From Paenibacillus doosanensis (GTDB lineage Bacteria; Bacillota; Bacilli; Paenibacillales; NBRC-103111): DNA of 64,000 nt. A program made the position numbers and the translations under genes. Positions within the stretch are counted from its first letter, which is position 1; each line of letters starts with the position of its first letter. The stretch is from NCBI RefSeq assembly GCF_025060755.1, contig NZ_JANYUY010000047.1, forward strand, positions 1-64,000. Reading direction: 5' to 3'. Positions 1-7,039 of the stretch are shown here, one piece after another. Under the pieces are notes generated by a model. The model did no database searches and had not been told where the DNA came from. It saw only the letters and a program-made list of their open reading frames with translations.

Positions 1-87
1 CCTTGAAGACGACGAGGTAGATAGGTTCGGGGTGGAAGCACGGCAACGTGTGGAGCTGACGAATACTAATCGGTCGAGGGCTTAACC
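1..87 (+). rRNA. 23S ribosomal RNA, 3' end (partial)
   Basis: The window opens inside the last part of a 23S rRNA. The stretch reading GAATACTAATCGGTCGAGG followed by CTTAACC at 81-87 matches the conserved 3' terminus of Firmicutes 23S rRNA, whose last bases pair with the 5' end of the molecule. The rest of the gene lies outside the window. The exact mature end is uncertain by a few bases. Confidence 0.93.
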
Positions 88-214
88 AAATTCCCAAGAA
101 AGTGAAGTGAAGAGAAGCTTCGAAGCTGATTCCGAATACTTTCTCGGGGCCCGGAAACAAACCGGGAAGAACAAATAACCATTGCTCAACAACGCGCACG
201 AGTTTCGTATCTAG

Positions 215-238
215 TTTTCAAGGCGCAAGCCTTGAAAA
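215..238 (+). other. Perfect 10-bp stem with GCAA tetraloop in the 23S-5S spacer
   Basis: TTTTCAAGGC at 215-224 and GCCTTGAAAA at 229-238 are exact reverse complements closed by a GNRA-type GCAA loop, ending 10 bases before the 5S gene. No U-tract follows, so it is not a terminator. It is probably a folding or processing element of the precursor rRNA. The spacer 88-248 holds no tRNA gene. Confidence 0.6.
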
Positions 239-248
239 AGCTATACCG

Positions 249-365
249 TTTGGTGATGATGGCGGAGGGGAACCACGCGTTCCCATCTCGAACACGACCG
301 TTAAGCCCTCCAGCGTCGATGGTACTTGAACCGAAGGGTTCTGGGAGAGTAGAACGTCGCCAAGC
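249..365 (+). rRNA. 5S ribosomal RNA
   Basis: A 117-base gene starting TTTGGTGATGATGGCGGAGG and ending in GTCGCCAAGC, with the conserved core segments CCCATCTCGAACACG and TTAAGCCCTCCAGCG. The two ends pair to form helix I, as in Bacillus 5S rRNA. It completes the rRNA operon that begins left of the window. Confidence 0.96.
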
Positions 366-371
366 AGCTAA

Positions 372-399
372 AGCACTCACTTTTGTGAGTGCTTTTTGT
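372..399 (+). terminator. rRNA operon terminator
   Basis: A perfect 9-bp stem, AGCACTCAC (372-380) with GTGAGTGCT (385-393) around a TTTT loop, followed by a T run. It starts seven bases after the 5S gene and ends the rRNA transcript before the LysR gene. Confidence 0.92.
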
Positions 400-422
400 T
401 CTACTCGGGGAGGAGAAAATTC

Positions 423-1325
423 ATGACTTTACAGCAATTAAAATATGTCATTGAAGTCGCAAACCGTGGCTCTATTAATGAAGCGGCCAAGAGGCTGTTT
501 ATTTCCCAACCCAGCCTTTCCAATGCGATCAGGGATCTGGAAGAAGAGATCCAAATTTCCATCTTCGATAGGTCCAATAAAGGGATATCGCTTTCCAAGG
601 AAGGCGTTGAATTCCTAAGCTATGCGCGGCAGGTCGTTGAGCAGGCAGAGTTATTGGAGAGTCGATATCTCAATGCGAAGCCTTCTCCGCAGCATTTTTC
701 CGTTTCGACTCAGCATTATGCTTTTGCGGTGAATGCGTTTGTCAGCCTAGTTTCCGAGTATGGTCAGGATGAATATGAATTAGCATTGCGTGAGACCAAA
801 ACTTATGAAATTATTGAAGACGTCAAAAACCTGCGCAGCGAGATCGGAATCTTATACTTGAACGAGTTTAACGGCAAGGTGATCAATAAGCTGCTTAAAA
901 GCGCGAATCTGCAGTTCAACAGCTTATTTGTTGCCAAACCGCATATTTTTATAAGCATTAAAAACCCGTTAGCCAAGCAATCGGTCGTAACCATTGACCA
1001 GCTCCAAAACTACCCTTATTTGTCCTTTGACCAAGGGGAGTATAATTCCTTTCATTTTGCCGAAGAAATTCTTAGCACCATGTCGCATAAGAAAAGCATA
1101 CGTGTTAACGACCGGGCGACACTCTTCAATTTATTGATCGGTTTGAACGGATATACGATATCCACCGGTGTTTTGAGCTCAGATTTGAATGGCAATGAAA
1201 TCATCCCCGTTCCTCTGGATTGTGAGGAATCCATCAATGTCGGATGGATTTCCCATAGAAATGTTTCGCTATCCAAGCTCGGGGCGGCTTACGTAGCGGC
1301 GCTTGAGCAGCAGCTATCCCAATAA
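423..1325 (+). CDS. LysR-type transcriptional regulator, probable regulator of metE
   Basis: A 300-residue LysR-type regulator. Residues 1-60 form the winged helix-turn-helix DNA-binding domain (the AAKRLFISQPSLSNAI segment is the recognition unit). The rest is a periplasmic-binding-protein-like effector domain. The ATG at 423 is chosen because GGGAGG sits just upstream and it gives the canonical N-terminus MTLQQLKYV. An upstream in-frame start at 396 would lie in the rRNA terminator. It is transcribed in the same direction as metE, with a palindrome between them. LysR proteins such as MetR/MtaR control metE in other bacteria, so a role in methionine synthesis is inferred, not shown. Confidence 0.88.
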   Translation: MTLQQLKYVIEVANRGSINEAAKRLFISQPSLSNAIRDLEEEIQISIFDRSNKGISLSKEGVEFLSYARQVVEQAELLESRYLNAKPSPQHFSVSTQHYAFAVNAFVSLVSEYGQDEYELALRETKTYEIIEDVKNLRSEIGILYLNEFNGKVINKLLKSANLQFNSLFVAKPHIFISIKNPLAKQSVVTIDQLQNYPYLSFDQGEYNSFHFAEEILSTMSHKKSIRVNDRATLFNLLIGLNGYTISTGVLSSDLNGNEIIPVPLDCEESINVGWISHRNVSLSKLGAAYVAALEQQLSQ

Positions 1326-1340
1326 CGCTTCGATATATAT

Positions 1341-1366
1341 TTTAACTATACCTAGATATAGTTAAA
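1341..1366. promoter_or_regulatory. Palindromic operator upstream of metE (candidate LysR site)
   Basis: Two 10-base arms, TTTAACTATA (1341-1350) and TATAGTTAAA (1357-1366), are exact inverted repeats around CCTAGA. The half-site AACTATA/TATAGTT resembles the streptococcal MetR (Met-box) half-site, but with the arms in the reverse order. It is the only strong dyad in the lysR-metE gap and is probably where the adjacent LysR protein binds. No clear -35 sequence is visible, which is common at LysR-activated promoters. Confidence 0.6.
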
Positions 1367-1435
1367 TCGAGTTACATTATACCCTCTTATCTATGATATC
1401 TTTCTCTTAACAAATTGTGGAGTGAGGGGTTTCTG

Positions 1436-3724
1436 ATGGTAAGAAGCAGCGTATTGGGGTATCCGCGTATTGGAGCCGACAGGGAATGGAAGAAGGCGCT
1501 CGAAGCGTTCTGGGCAGGCAAGCTTGAAGAATCGGAGTTTCGGCTTCAGCTTCAAGAGATCCGTTTAAACCATTTGCGCAAGCAGCAGGAGAAGGGGATC
1601 GATCTAATACCTGTCAATGATTTCAGCTATTATGATCATATTCTGGATACCGCCGCCATGTTCGGCATTATTCCGAAACGGTTTGCTTTTGAAGGAGGCG
1701 TCGTACCTTTATCTGTCTATTATGGCGTCGCTCGGGGAACGAAGGAAGCCGCAGCAAGCGAAATGACCAAGTGGTTTAATACCAACTACCATTATATCGT
1801 TCCTGAACTGTCCGGTGCCTCTCCTGTCATTACGGAGAACAAGCCGCTGGCAGCCTACCGGGAGGCGAAGGAGAAGCTCGGGATTGAAGGTAAGCCGGTG
1901 ATCGTTGGGCCTTTGACCTTCCTGAAACTGTCGAAGGGGTACAGCGCATCGGAAACGGACGCTTGGCTGCATCGGCTGCTCCCGCTGTATGTACAGATTC
2001 TTCAGGAGCTTGCGGAAGAAGGAGTTCAGTGGGTACAGATAGATGAACCGATTCTCGTGACGAAGCTAAGCGAAGAGGACGTTCAAAGGCTAAAAACCGT
2101 CTATGAAACATTCGCTGCATCCGTTCCTAATCTGAACATTATGCTGCAAACTTATTTCGAAGCGGTGGATCGTTATGCTGATATTGTTTCGCTTCCAGTC
2201 AAGGGAATAGGCTTGGATTTCGTTCATGGACTTTCCGGTAATATACAGTCCATTAAAACCTGCGGATTTCCTGCAGACAAAGTTTTGGGTGCAGGGGTCA
2301 TTGATGGTCGCGGCATCTGGAAGGCGTCACTCCGCGGGAAACTGGAGCTGCTGGAACAGTTGGCCCAGTTCGTGCCTGCAGAACGTCTGCTCGTGCAAAC
2401 CTCAAGCAGTTTGCTCCATGTTCCGGTAACTACAGAACGGGAGACGAAGCTTACACCCGAACTGAAAAATGCGCTCGCTTATGCGGACGAAAAGTTGGAT
2501 GAGCTTGTTGTTATAACGAAAGCAGCGACATCGGGCAGTTCCGGGATCGCGGAAGAATTGGAACAATGCGATCGAGCACTTCAAGCGCTTCAGCAGTCGG
2601 AAGAACGCAACCGCAGCAGCATACAGCAGGCTGTCGCTGCGATTAACGTTCAGCAAGCGGAGCGTTCCCGCCCTTTTGCCGAACGCCATGCGGCGCAGCA
2701 AGCGAAATGGCAATTGCCGCTTTTCCCTACGACGACGATCGGCAGCTTCCCGCAATCTGCGGAAGTCCGGAAGGCGCGTCAATTATGGCGCAAGGGCGAG
2801 TGGAGCAATGAGCAATATGCTGCGTTCATTCGGGAGCAAATCGATACCTGGATCAAGATCCAGGAGGAAATCGGACTGGATGTTCTCGTCCACGGGGAAT
2901 TTGAGCGGACCGATATGGTCGAGTTTTTCGGCGAGAAGCTCGCAGGCTTTGCATTTACGCAAAACGGCTGGGTGCAGTCGTACGGTTCGCGTTGCGTGAA
3001 ACCGCCGGTTATATTCGGGGATGTAGCGTTCACGGGCGAAATGACGGTAGAAGAAACCAGATATGCTCAGTCTCGTACCAGCCGTCCGGTTAAAGGTATG
3101 CTGACTGGACCGATTACCATCATGAACTGGTCATTTGTCCGCGATGACATCCCTCGGGAGCAGATCGCATACCAGTTGGCCTATGCGCTCAGACAAGAAG
3201 TGGAGGCGCTGGAGAAAGCGGGCATCGGTATGATTCAGGTTGATGAGCCTGCGGTTCGCGAAGGACTTCCGCTGAAGGAAGAAGAGCAGGAAGCTTATCT
3301 GGCATGGGCGGTCAAAGCTTTCCGCATCGCCACCTGCACGGTACAGGAGACGACGCAAATTCATACGCATATGTGCTATTGCGAATTTCACGACATGATC
3401 GACTCCATTGAGGCGATGGATGCCGATGTCATATCCATCGAAACCTCCCGCAGCCACGGCGAATTAATTCATAGCTTCGAGTTGAACACCTACAAGCTGG
3501 GCATCGGTCTAGGCGTATATGATATTCACAGTCCGCGGGTTCCTAGTGTAGAGGAAATGACGGGCATGATCGAACGAGCTTTGCGTGTGTTGGACCCTAA
3601 GCTTTTCTGGATTAATCCGGACTGCGGCCTGAAAACCCGCGGACTCGAAGAGACGGTTGCGTCTCTGCGCAACATGGTGGATGCAACGAAAATTGCCCGC
3701 GAAAAGTATGCTGCCTTAGTCTAG
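1436..3724 (+). CDS. metE: Cobalamin-independent methionine synthase
   Basis: A 762-residue MetE, transferring the methyl group of 5-methyltetrahydropteroyltriglutamate to homocysteine. The N-terminal half carries the family start (SSVLGYPRIG) and the C-terminal half the catalytic barrel. The zinc ligands are all present: His645, Cys647 (HTHMC), Glu669 and Cys730 (PDCGLKTR). Length fits the family (about 750-760). The ATG at 1436 follows GAGGGG at good spacing; an upstream in-frame ATG at 1415 has no ribosome site. The 110-base leader is too short for a SAM riboswitch, which controls metE in Bacillus subtilis. Control by the neighbouring LysR protein is therefore likely. Confidence 0.97.
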   Translation: MVRSSVLGYPRIGADREWKKALEAFWAGKLEESEFRLQLQEIRLNHLRKQQEKGIDLIPVNDFSYYDHILDTAAMFGIIPKRFAFEGGVVPLSVYYGVARGTKEAAASEMTKWFNTNYHYIVPELSGASPVITENKPLAAYREAKEKLGIEGKPVIVGPLTFLKLSKGYSASETDAWLHRLLPLYVQILQELAEEGVQWVQIDEPILVTKLSEEDVQRLKTVYETFAASVPNLNIMLQTYFEAVDRYADIVSLPVKGIGLDFVHGLSGNIQSIKTCGFPADKVLGAGVIDGRGIWKASLRGKLELLEQLAQFVPAERLLVQTSSSLLHVPVTTERETKLTPELKNALAYADEKLDELVVITKAATSGSSGIAEELEQCDRALQALQQSEERNRSSIQQAVAAINVQQAERSRPFAERHAAQQAKWQLPLFPTTTIGSFPQSAEVRKARQLWRKGEWSNEQYAAFIREQIDTWIKIQEEIGLDVLVHGEFERTDMVEFFGEKLAGFAFTQNGWVQSYGSRCVKPPVIFGDVAFTGEMTVEETRYAQSRTSRPVKGMLTGPITIMNWSFVRDDIPREQIAYQLAYALRQEVEALEKAGIGMIQVDEPAVREGLPLKEEEQEAYLAWAVKAFRIATCTVQETTQIHTHMCYCEFHDMIDSIEAMDADVISIETSRSHGELIHSFELNTYKLGIGLGVYDIHSPRVPSVEEMTGMIERALRVLDPKLFWINPDCGLKTRGLEETVASLRNMVDATKIAREKYAALV

Positions 3725-3785
3725 GCCGTATACGGAGCAATAGAGCTATAGATTATCAAGCCCGGTCAAAGGAGTAAGTTATAGC

Positions 3786-3932
3786 GGAGCCATAGCGCTC
3801 CAGCCTGAATTCAAAACGTATGCTCAGCATGTCGTCAATAATGCCAAAACGTGATCGGAGGAGCTTCTGGCAGAAGGTATCGATCTTGTATCTGGAGGAA
3901 CGGATCATCAGCTTGCGTTACTAAATCCGCTG
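3786..3932 (+). pseudogene. Decayed fragment of serine hydroxymethyltransferase (glyA remnant)
   Basis: In the frame beginning at 3798 the sequence reads LQPEFKTYAQHVVNNAKT, then a TGA stop at 3852-3854, then SEELLAEGIDLVSGGTDHQL (about 3855-3914). This matches a continuous stretch of GlyA in its C-terminal third, where intact proteins read NAKALAEELL at the position of the stop and GGTDNH just after. No start, pyridoxal-lysine region or C-terminus is present. It is a relic, probably left by a duplication or deletion; GlyA also belongs to one-carbon metabolism, like adjacent MetE. A working glyA presumably lies elsewhere. Confidence 0.8.
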
Positions 3933-3966
3933 TCTGTAAACGCAGCGAACGGTCGTTTATTCGGGC

Positions 3967-3999
3967 AAAGTATTTGATCTTCGGGTCAAATACTTTTTC
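3967..3999 (+). terminator. Rho-independent terminator with TTCG loop
   Basis: AAGTATTTGATC (3968-3979) pairs with GGTCAAATACTT (3984-3995), 12 bp with one G-T pair, closed by TTCG and followed by TTTCT. It ends the metE transcript and lies downstream of the glyA relic. Confidence 0.85.
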
Positions 4000-4040
4000 T
4001 CATTTCAGGCGGGTTATTTTTGCCGAAAAAGTTGGTGGTC

Positions 4041-4568
4041 ATGGTGAATTACGAATTCTCAGGCGCTTTGCCGAACCAAAAAATAATTTTATCGAAGGAA
4101 TGTCTCATTGAAGAAGCTAACTGTGTCTTAATTTTCGCCTTTTATCAGGGCAAGCTGGTTCTTGTCCGGCATCGCAGCCGCGGCTGGGAATTACCCGGAG
4201 GGAGCAGGGAGGAAGGCGAGTCTGTGATCCAAACGGTTAGAAGAGAGTTGTACGAAGAGGCGGGAGGAGAGCCGGATTCGATTGAGCGGATTGGACAGTA
4301 TTTAATTTTTGAACAAGATAGCCTTGTGTATGTGAAAAATATATATGTCGCAACGGTCAAAATGATTGGAGAACTGCCGGACGGATTTGAAACGCATGGC
4401 GTCATGCTGGCAGATCCCGTTCCGAAACAGGCAGACATTATGTATAATCCGTCGTTTAGCCCCTTAATGAAAGATAATGTGTATTCGATTGCTTCCGAAT
4501 GGATCAAGGATCATCGGTTTACCGTTTCTTTAGAGAAAAGGACGGGGATTTCGCCTATGGATTCGTAA
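4041..4568 (+). CDS. Nudix hydrolase, YtkD-like
   Basis: A 175-residue Nudix protein. The full Nudix box is visible (GSREEGE, seven residues, then RELYEEAG), giving the Mg-binding helix that cleaves nucleoside diphosphate-linked substrates. The arrangement YEF near the N-terminus, a GFETHG segment after the Nudix fold and PLMKDNV near the C-terminus follows B. subtilis YtkD, an 8-oxo-dGTP/RNA pyrophosphohydrolase. That assignment is by recalled similarity and only moderately sure. The start is uncertain: ATG 4041 aligns best with YtkD, but TTG 4020 has a slightly better upstream purine run. It stands alone between a terminator and the ctsR promoter. Confidence 0.8.
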   Translation: MVNYEFSGALPNQKIILSKECLIEEANCVLIFAFYQGKLVLVRHRSRGWELPGGSREEGESVIQTVRRELYEEAGGEPDSIERIGQYLIFEQDSLVYVKNIYVATVKMIGELPDGFETHGVMLADPVPKQADIMYNPSFSPLMKDNVYSIASEWIKDHRFTVSLEKRTGISPMDS

Positions 4569-4794
4569 AGGTATACAAGGCAGATATCGGTTCTTTTATG
4601 GTCTTGTACAGTTTGGGAAGCAGCGGAGTCTTTCGGTGTTCATATCCTTCGAGGAAAACAATATTTGGAAAGTGCTCTTACGGTAAATAGGCGCATTTTA
4701 TGTTAATACTTAAATTAAGAAGACGGTTCGGCACGATGTCCGTTATTAATAAAAAATTAGGCTTCTGCCGCTCGATATCAGTGTTTATCCATAG

Positions 4795-4822
4795 TTGCAA
4801 ATTTTCTGAAAACTGCTATAAT
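4795..4822 (+). promoter_or_regulatory. Sigma-A promoter of the ctsR operon
   Basis: TTGCAA (4795-4800), 16 bases, then a perfect TATAAT (4817-4822). The rest of the 311-base gap before ctsR (4569-4794) contains nothing else I can support. Confidence 0.8.
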
Positions 4823-4830
4823 GTTATTAA

Positions 4831-4847
4831 AGTCAAAGAAAGTCAAA
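4831..4847 (+). promoter_or_regulatory. CtsR operator (tandem heptad)
   Basis: AGTCAAA at 4831-4837, spacer GAA, AGTCAAA at 4841-4847. This is an exact match to the CtsR heptad consensus (A/G)GTCAAA-NAN-(A/G)GTCAAA. It begins eight bases after the -10 element, so bound CtsR would block initiation of its own operon. A partial third repeat (GTCAA) follows. Confidence 0.95.
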
Positions 4848-4879
4848 GTCAATTTACTTCTGGGAAGGAGGTTGAATTG

Positions 4880-5341
4880 ATGCGTAATGTCTCCGAGGTC
4901 ATCGAACAATACTTGAAGCATATCATTCAGCAGAGCACTGACGGCATTGTAGAAATTCAGCGCAATGAGCTGGCGGATCAATTCGAATGCGTCCCCTCCC
5001 AAATCAATTATGTCATCAGCACCCGGTTTACTTTGGAGAAAGGCTACATCGTCGAAAGTAAGCGCGGAGGCGGAGGCTATATCCGAATCCAAAAGATTGA
5101 GCTGAATACGCACGGATCTGTTCACGATCATATATTCAAAACGATCAGCTCGCAGATCGACCAGAGTGCTTCTGAAGGTCTCCTGTATCAGCTGGAGGAG
5201 AACGGTTATATTACTCCGAGAGAAGCCGCGATTATGAGGGCGGCTATATCAAGGGAAGTGCTCTTGCTGAAGCTTCCGCTGCGCGATGAAATCCGAGCCA
5301 AAATTATGAAGGCTATGCTGATATCCTTGTTGAGCAAATAA
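4880..5341 (+). CDS. ctsR: Heat-shock repressor CtsR
   Basis: A 153-residue class III heat-shock repressor, the usual length of the family. The N-terminal winged helix contains the glycine-rich wing (KRGGGGYIRI) that reads the heptad operator and senses temperature. The C-terminal part mediates dimerisation and recognition by McsB/ClpCP. ATG 4880 follows AAGGAGG; the longer upstream reading frame crosses the promoter and operator and is not coding. It is the first gene of ctsR-mcsA-mcsB-clpC and represses it through the box at 4831-4847. Confidence 0.97.
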   Translation: MRNVSEVIEQYLKHIIQQSTDGIVEIQRNELADQFECVPSQINYVISTRFTLEKGYIVESKRGGGGYIRIQKIELNTHGSVHDHIFKTISSQIDQSASEGLLYQLEENGYITPREAAIMRAAISREVLLLKLPLRDEIRAKIMKAMLISLLSK

Positions 5342-5355
5342 GGAGGGATTCTGAA

Positions 5356-5874
5356 ATGCTTTGTCAGGAATGCGGGAAAAAACAGGCAACGCTTCATTTT
5401 ACGAAAATTTTAAACGGCGAAAAGACCGAGTTTCATATTTGCGAATCATGCGCCCGGGAAAAAGGAGAGCTGATTCCGGGGACTCCGAACGGCTTTTCCA
5501 TTCACAACCTTTTGTCGGGGCTGCTTGATTTCGAGCCAACCACTCATAACTCGGCGACTTCGAAGGCTCCGCCAAGCCGCTGCGAGCAATGCGGATTAAC
5601 GTACTCGCAGTTCAGTAAGGTGGGCCGGTTCGGCTGCAGTTCCTGCTACAAATATTTCGGCGACAAGCTGGACCCTCTATTTAAACGGGTCCATGGAAGT
5701 ACGCTTCATACCGGAAAGGTTCCTAAACGATCCGGGGGGATCATCAAGCATAAGAGGGAAATTGAGAACTTGAAGAAAGAACTGCTGCTGCGGATCGAGA
5801 AGGAAGAATTTGAAGAAGCCGCTCAACTTCGAGACGTTATACGCGACTTGGAGAAGAAGGTGGCCGAAAGCTAA
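5356..5874 (+). CDS. mcsA: McsA, zinc-finger activator of arginine kinase McsB
   Basis: A 172-residue protein with four CxxC motifs in two pairs (CQECG/CESC near the N-terminus, CEQCG/CSSC in the middle), binding zinc. A C-terminal UVR-type helical pair (FEEAAQLRDVIRDLE) contacts McsB/ClpC. McsA activates the McsB kinase and takes part in metal-stress sensing. It starts 14 bases after ctsR with a strong AGGAGGG site, in the conserved operon order. Confidence 0.95.
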   Translation: MLCQECGKKQATLHFTKILNGEKTEFHICESCAREKGELIPGTPNGFSIHNLLSGLLDFEPTTHNSATSKAPPSRCEQCGLTYSQFSKVGRFGCSSCYKYFGDKLDPLFKRVHGSTLHTGKVPKRSGGIIKHKREIENLKKELLLRIEKEEFEEAAQLRDVIRDLEKKVAES

Positions 5875-5905
5875 ACTTCTTTTGGCGAGTTAGGAGGAAT
5901 TGCAG

Positions 5906-6967
5906 ATGACAGTGAATCGATTTACCGAGCAGGCTCTAAGCGATTGGATGAAAGGCGACGGTCCCGACTCCGATATCGTGATCAGCAGCAGAATCCGTAT
6001 CGCGCGAAACCTGCAATCCTACCCGTTTCCGATGCTTGCAACGAATCAGCAGTCTTTGGAAGTGCTGGAGAAAGTATCGGATGTTTTGCAAAATGAAGAA
6101 CTGCATACGATCAGCCGGTTTTCACTGATTTCCCTTGCCGATCTGAACGACCTCGAAAAGCGGGTGCTGGTCGAAAAGCATCTGATCAGCCCGGCGCTGG
6201 CCAGCGAATCGCGCAACGGAGCCGTTATTCTCAGCGATAACGAGTCGGTCAGCATTATGGTGAATGAAGAAGACCATTTGCGAATACAATGCTTGTGCCC
6301 CGGTTTTCAAATTAAGGAAGCTTGGGATTTGGCCAGCCAAATCGATGATATATTCGAAGTGCAGTTGGACTATGCTTTCGATGAAAAACGCGGTTATTTG
6401 ACAAGCTGTCCGACCAATGTAGGTACGGGAATTCGCGCTTCGGTGATGATTCATTTGCCGGCGTTGGTACTGACCCAGCAAATTAACCGTATTTTATCGG
6501 CCATCACGCAAGTAGGGCTGGCGGTTCGCGGGCTGTATGGGGAAGGAAGCGAGGCGCTAGGCAACCTGTTTCAAATATCCAACCAGATTACGCTGGGTCA
6601 GTCCGAACAGGAAATTATCGACAATCTGTACGGCGTCGTTCGGCAAATTATCGAGCACGAGCGCGCCGCGCGGGAGAAGCTTCAATACGAAACAAAAGCC
6701 AAGCTGCTGGACCGGATCAGCCGATCCTACGGGATCTTGTCGTACGCGGCGATTATGGATTCGAAGGAAGCAGCACAAAGGCTCTCGGACGTTCGCCTGG
6801 GGGTTGATCTGGGGATCATCAAAAATGTTCCTACACAAGTCATGAATGAACTATTGGTCATGACGCAGCCGGGTTTTTTACAGCAATATGCAGGAGAAAA
6901 GCTAACGGCTGAAGAAAGAGACATAAGAAGGGCGCAATTGATCCGCGAAAAGTTTTCGCAAACGTAG
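5906..6967 (+). CDS. mcsB: Protein arginine kinase McsB
   Basis: A 353-residue member of the phosphagen kinase superfamily that phosphorylates arginines on proteins, marking them for ClpCP degradation. It also inactivates CtsR. The nucleotide-binding segment SSRIRIARNL (about residue 30) and the catalytic loop LTSCPTNVGTG (about residue 160, with the conserved Cys) are intact. ATG 5906 is preferred over TTG 5900 because TAGGAGG lies at the right distance. It acts with McsA and the ClpC encoded downstream. Confidence 0.96.
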   Translation: MTVNRFTEQALSDWMKGDGPDSDIVISSRIRIARNLQSYPFPMLATNQQSLEVLEKVSDVLQNEELHTISRFSLISLADLNDLEKRVLVEKHLISPALASESRNGAVILSDNESVSIMVNEEDHLRIQCLCPGFQIKEAWDLASQIDDIFEVQLDYAFDEKRGYLTSCPTNVGTGIRASVMIHLPALVLTQQINRILSAITQVGLAVRGLYGEGSEALGNLFQISNQITLGQSEQEIIDNLYGVVRQIIEHERAAREKLQYETKAKLLDRISRSYGILSYAAIMDSKEAAQRLSDVRLGVDLGIIKNVPTQVMNELLVMTQPGFLQQYAGEKLTAEERDIRRAQLIREKFSQT

Positions 6968-7039
6968 GCATGAATGCCGACGGAAATTCCCCTTTATATG
7001 GTTTGCAGAAATAATTATTCCTTTATGGAGGTGTTACAC

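Noticed and set aside
88-248. tRNA gene in the 23S-5S spacer
   Set aside because: No cloverleaf or TTCGA-type T-arm is present; only hairpins typical of rRNA spacers.
1326-1435. SAM riboswitch upstream of metE
   Set aside because: The gap is 110 bases, has no S-box core sequences and no terminator; the palindrome explains it better.
4569-4794. Possible remnant coding sequence (one frame reads WEAAESFGVHILRGKQYLES) before the ctsR promoter
   Set aside because: No start, no recognisable family and only about 40 codons; not enough to call a pseudogene.
4700-4879. Longer N-terminus of CtsR (213 residues)
   Set aside because: It would translate through the promoter and CtsR operator; the ATG at 4880 has a strong ribosome site and gives the family length.
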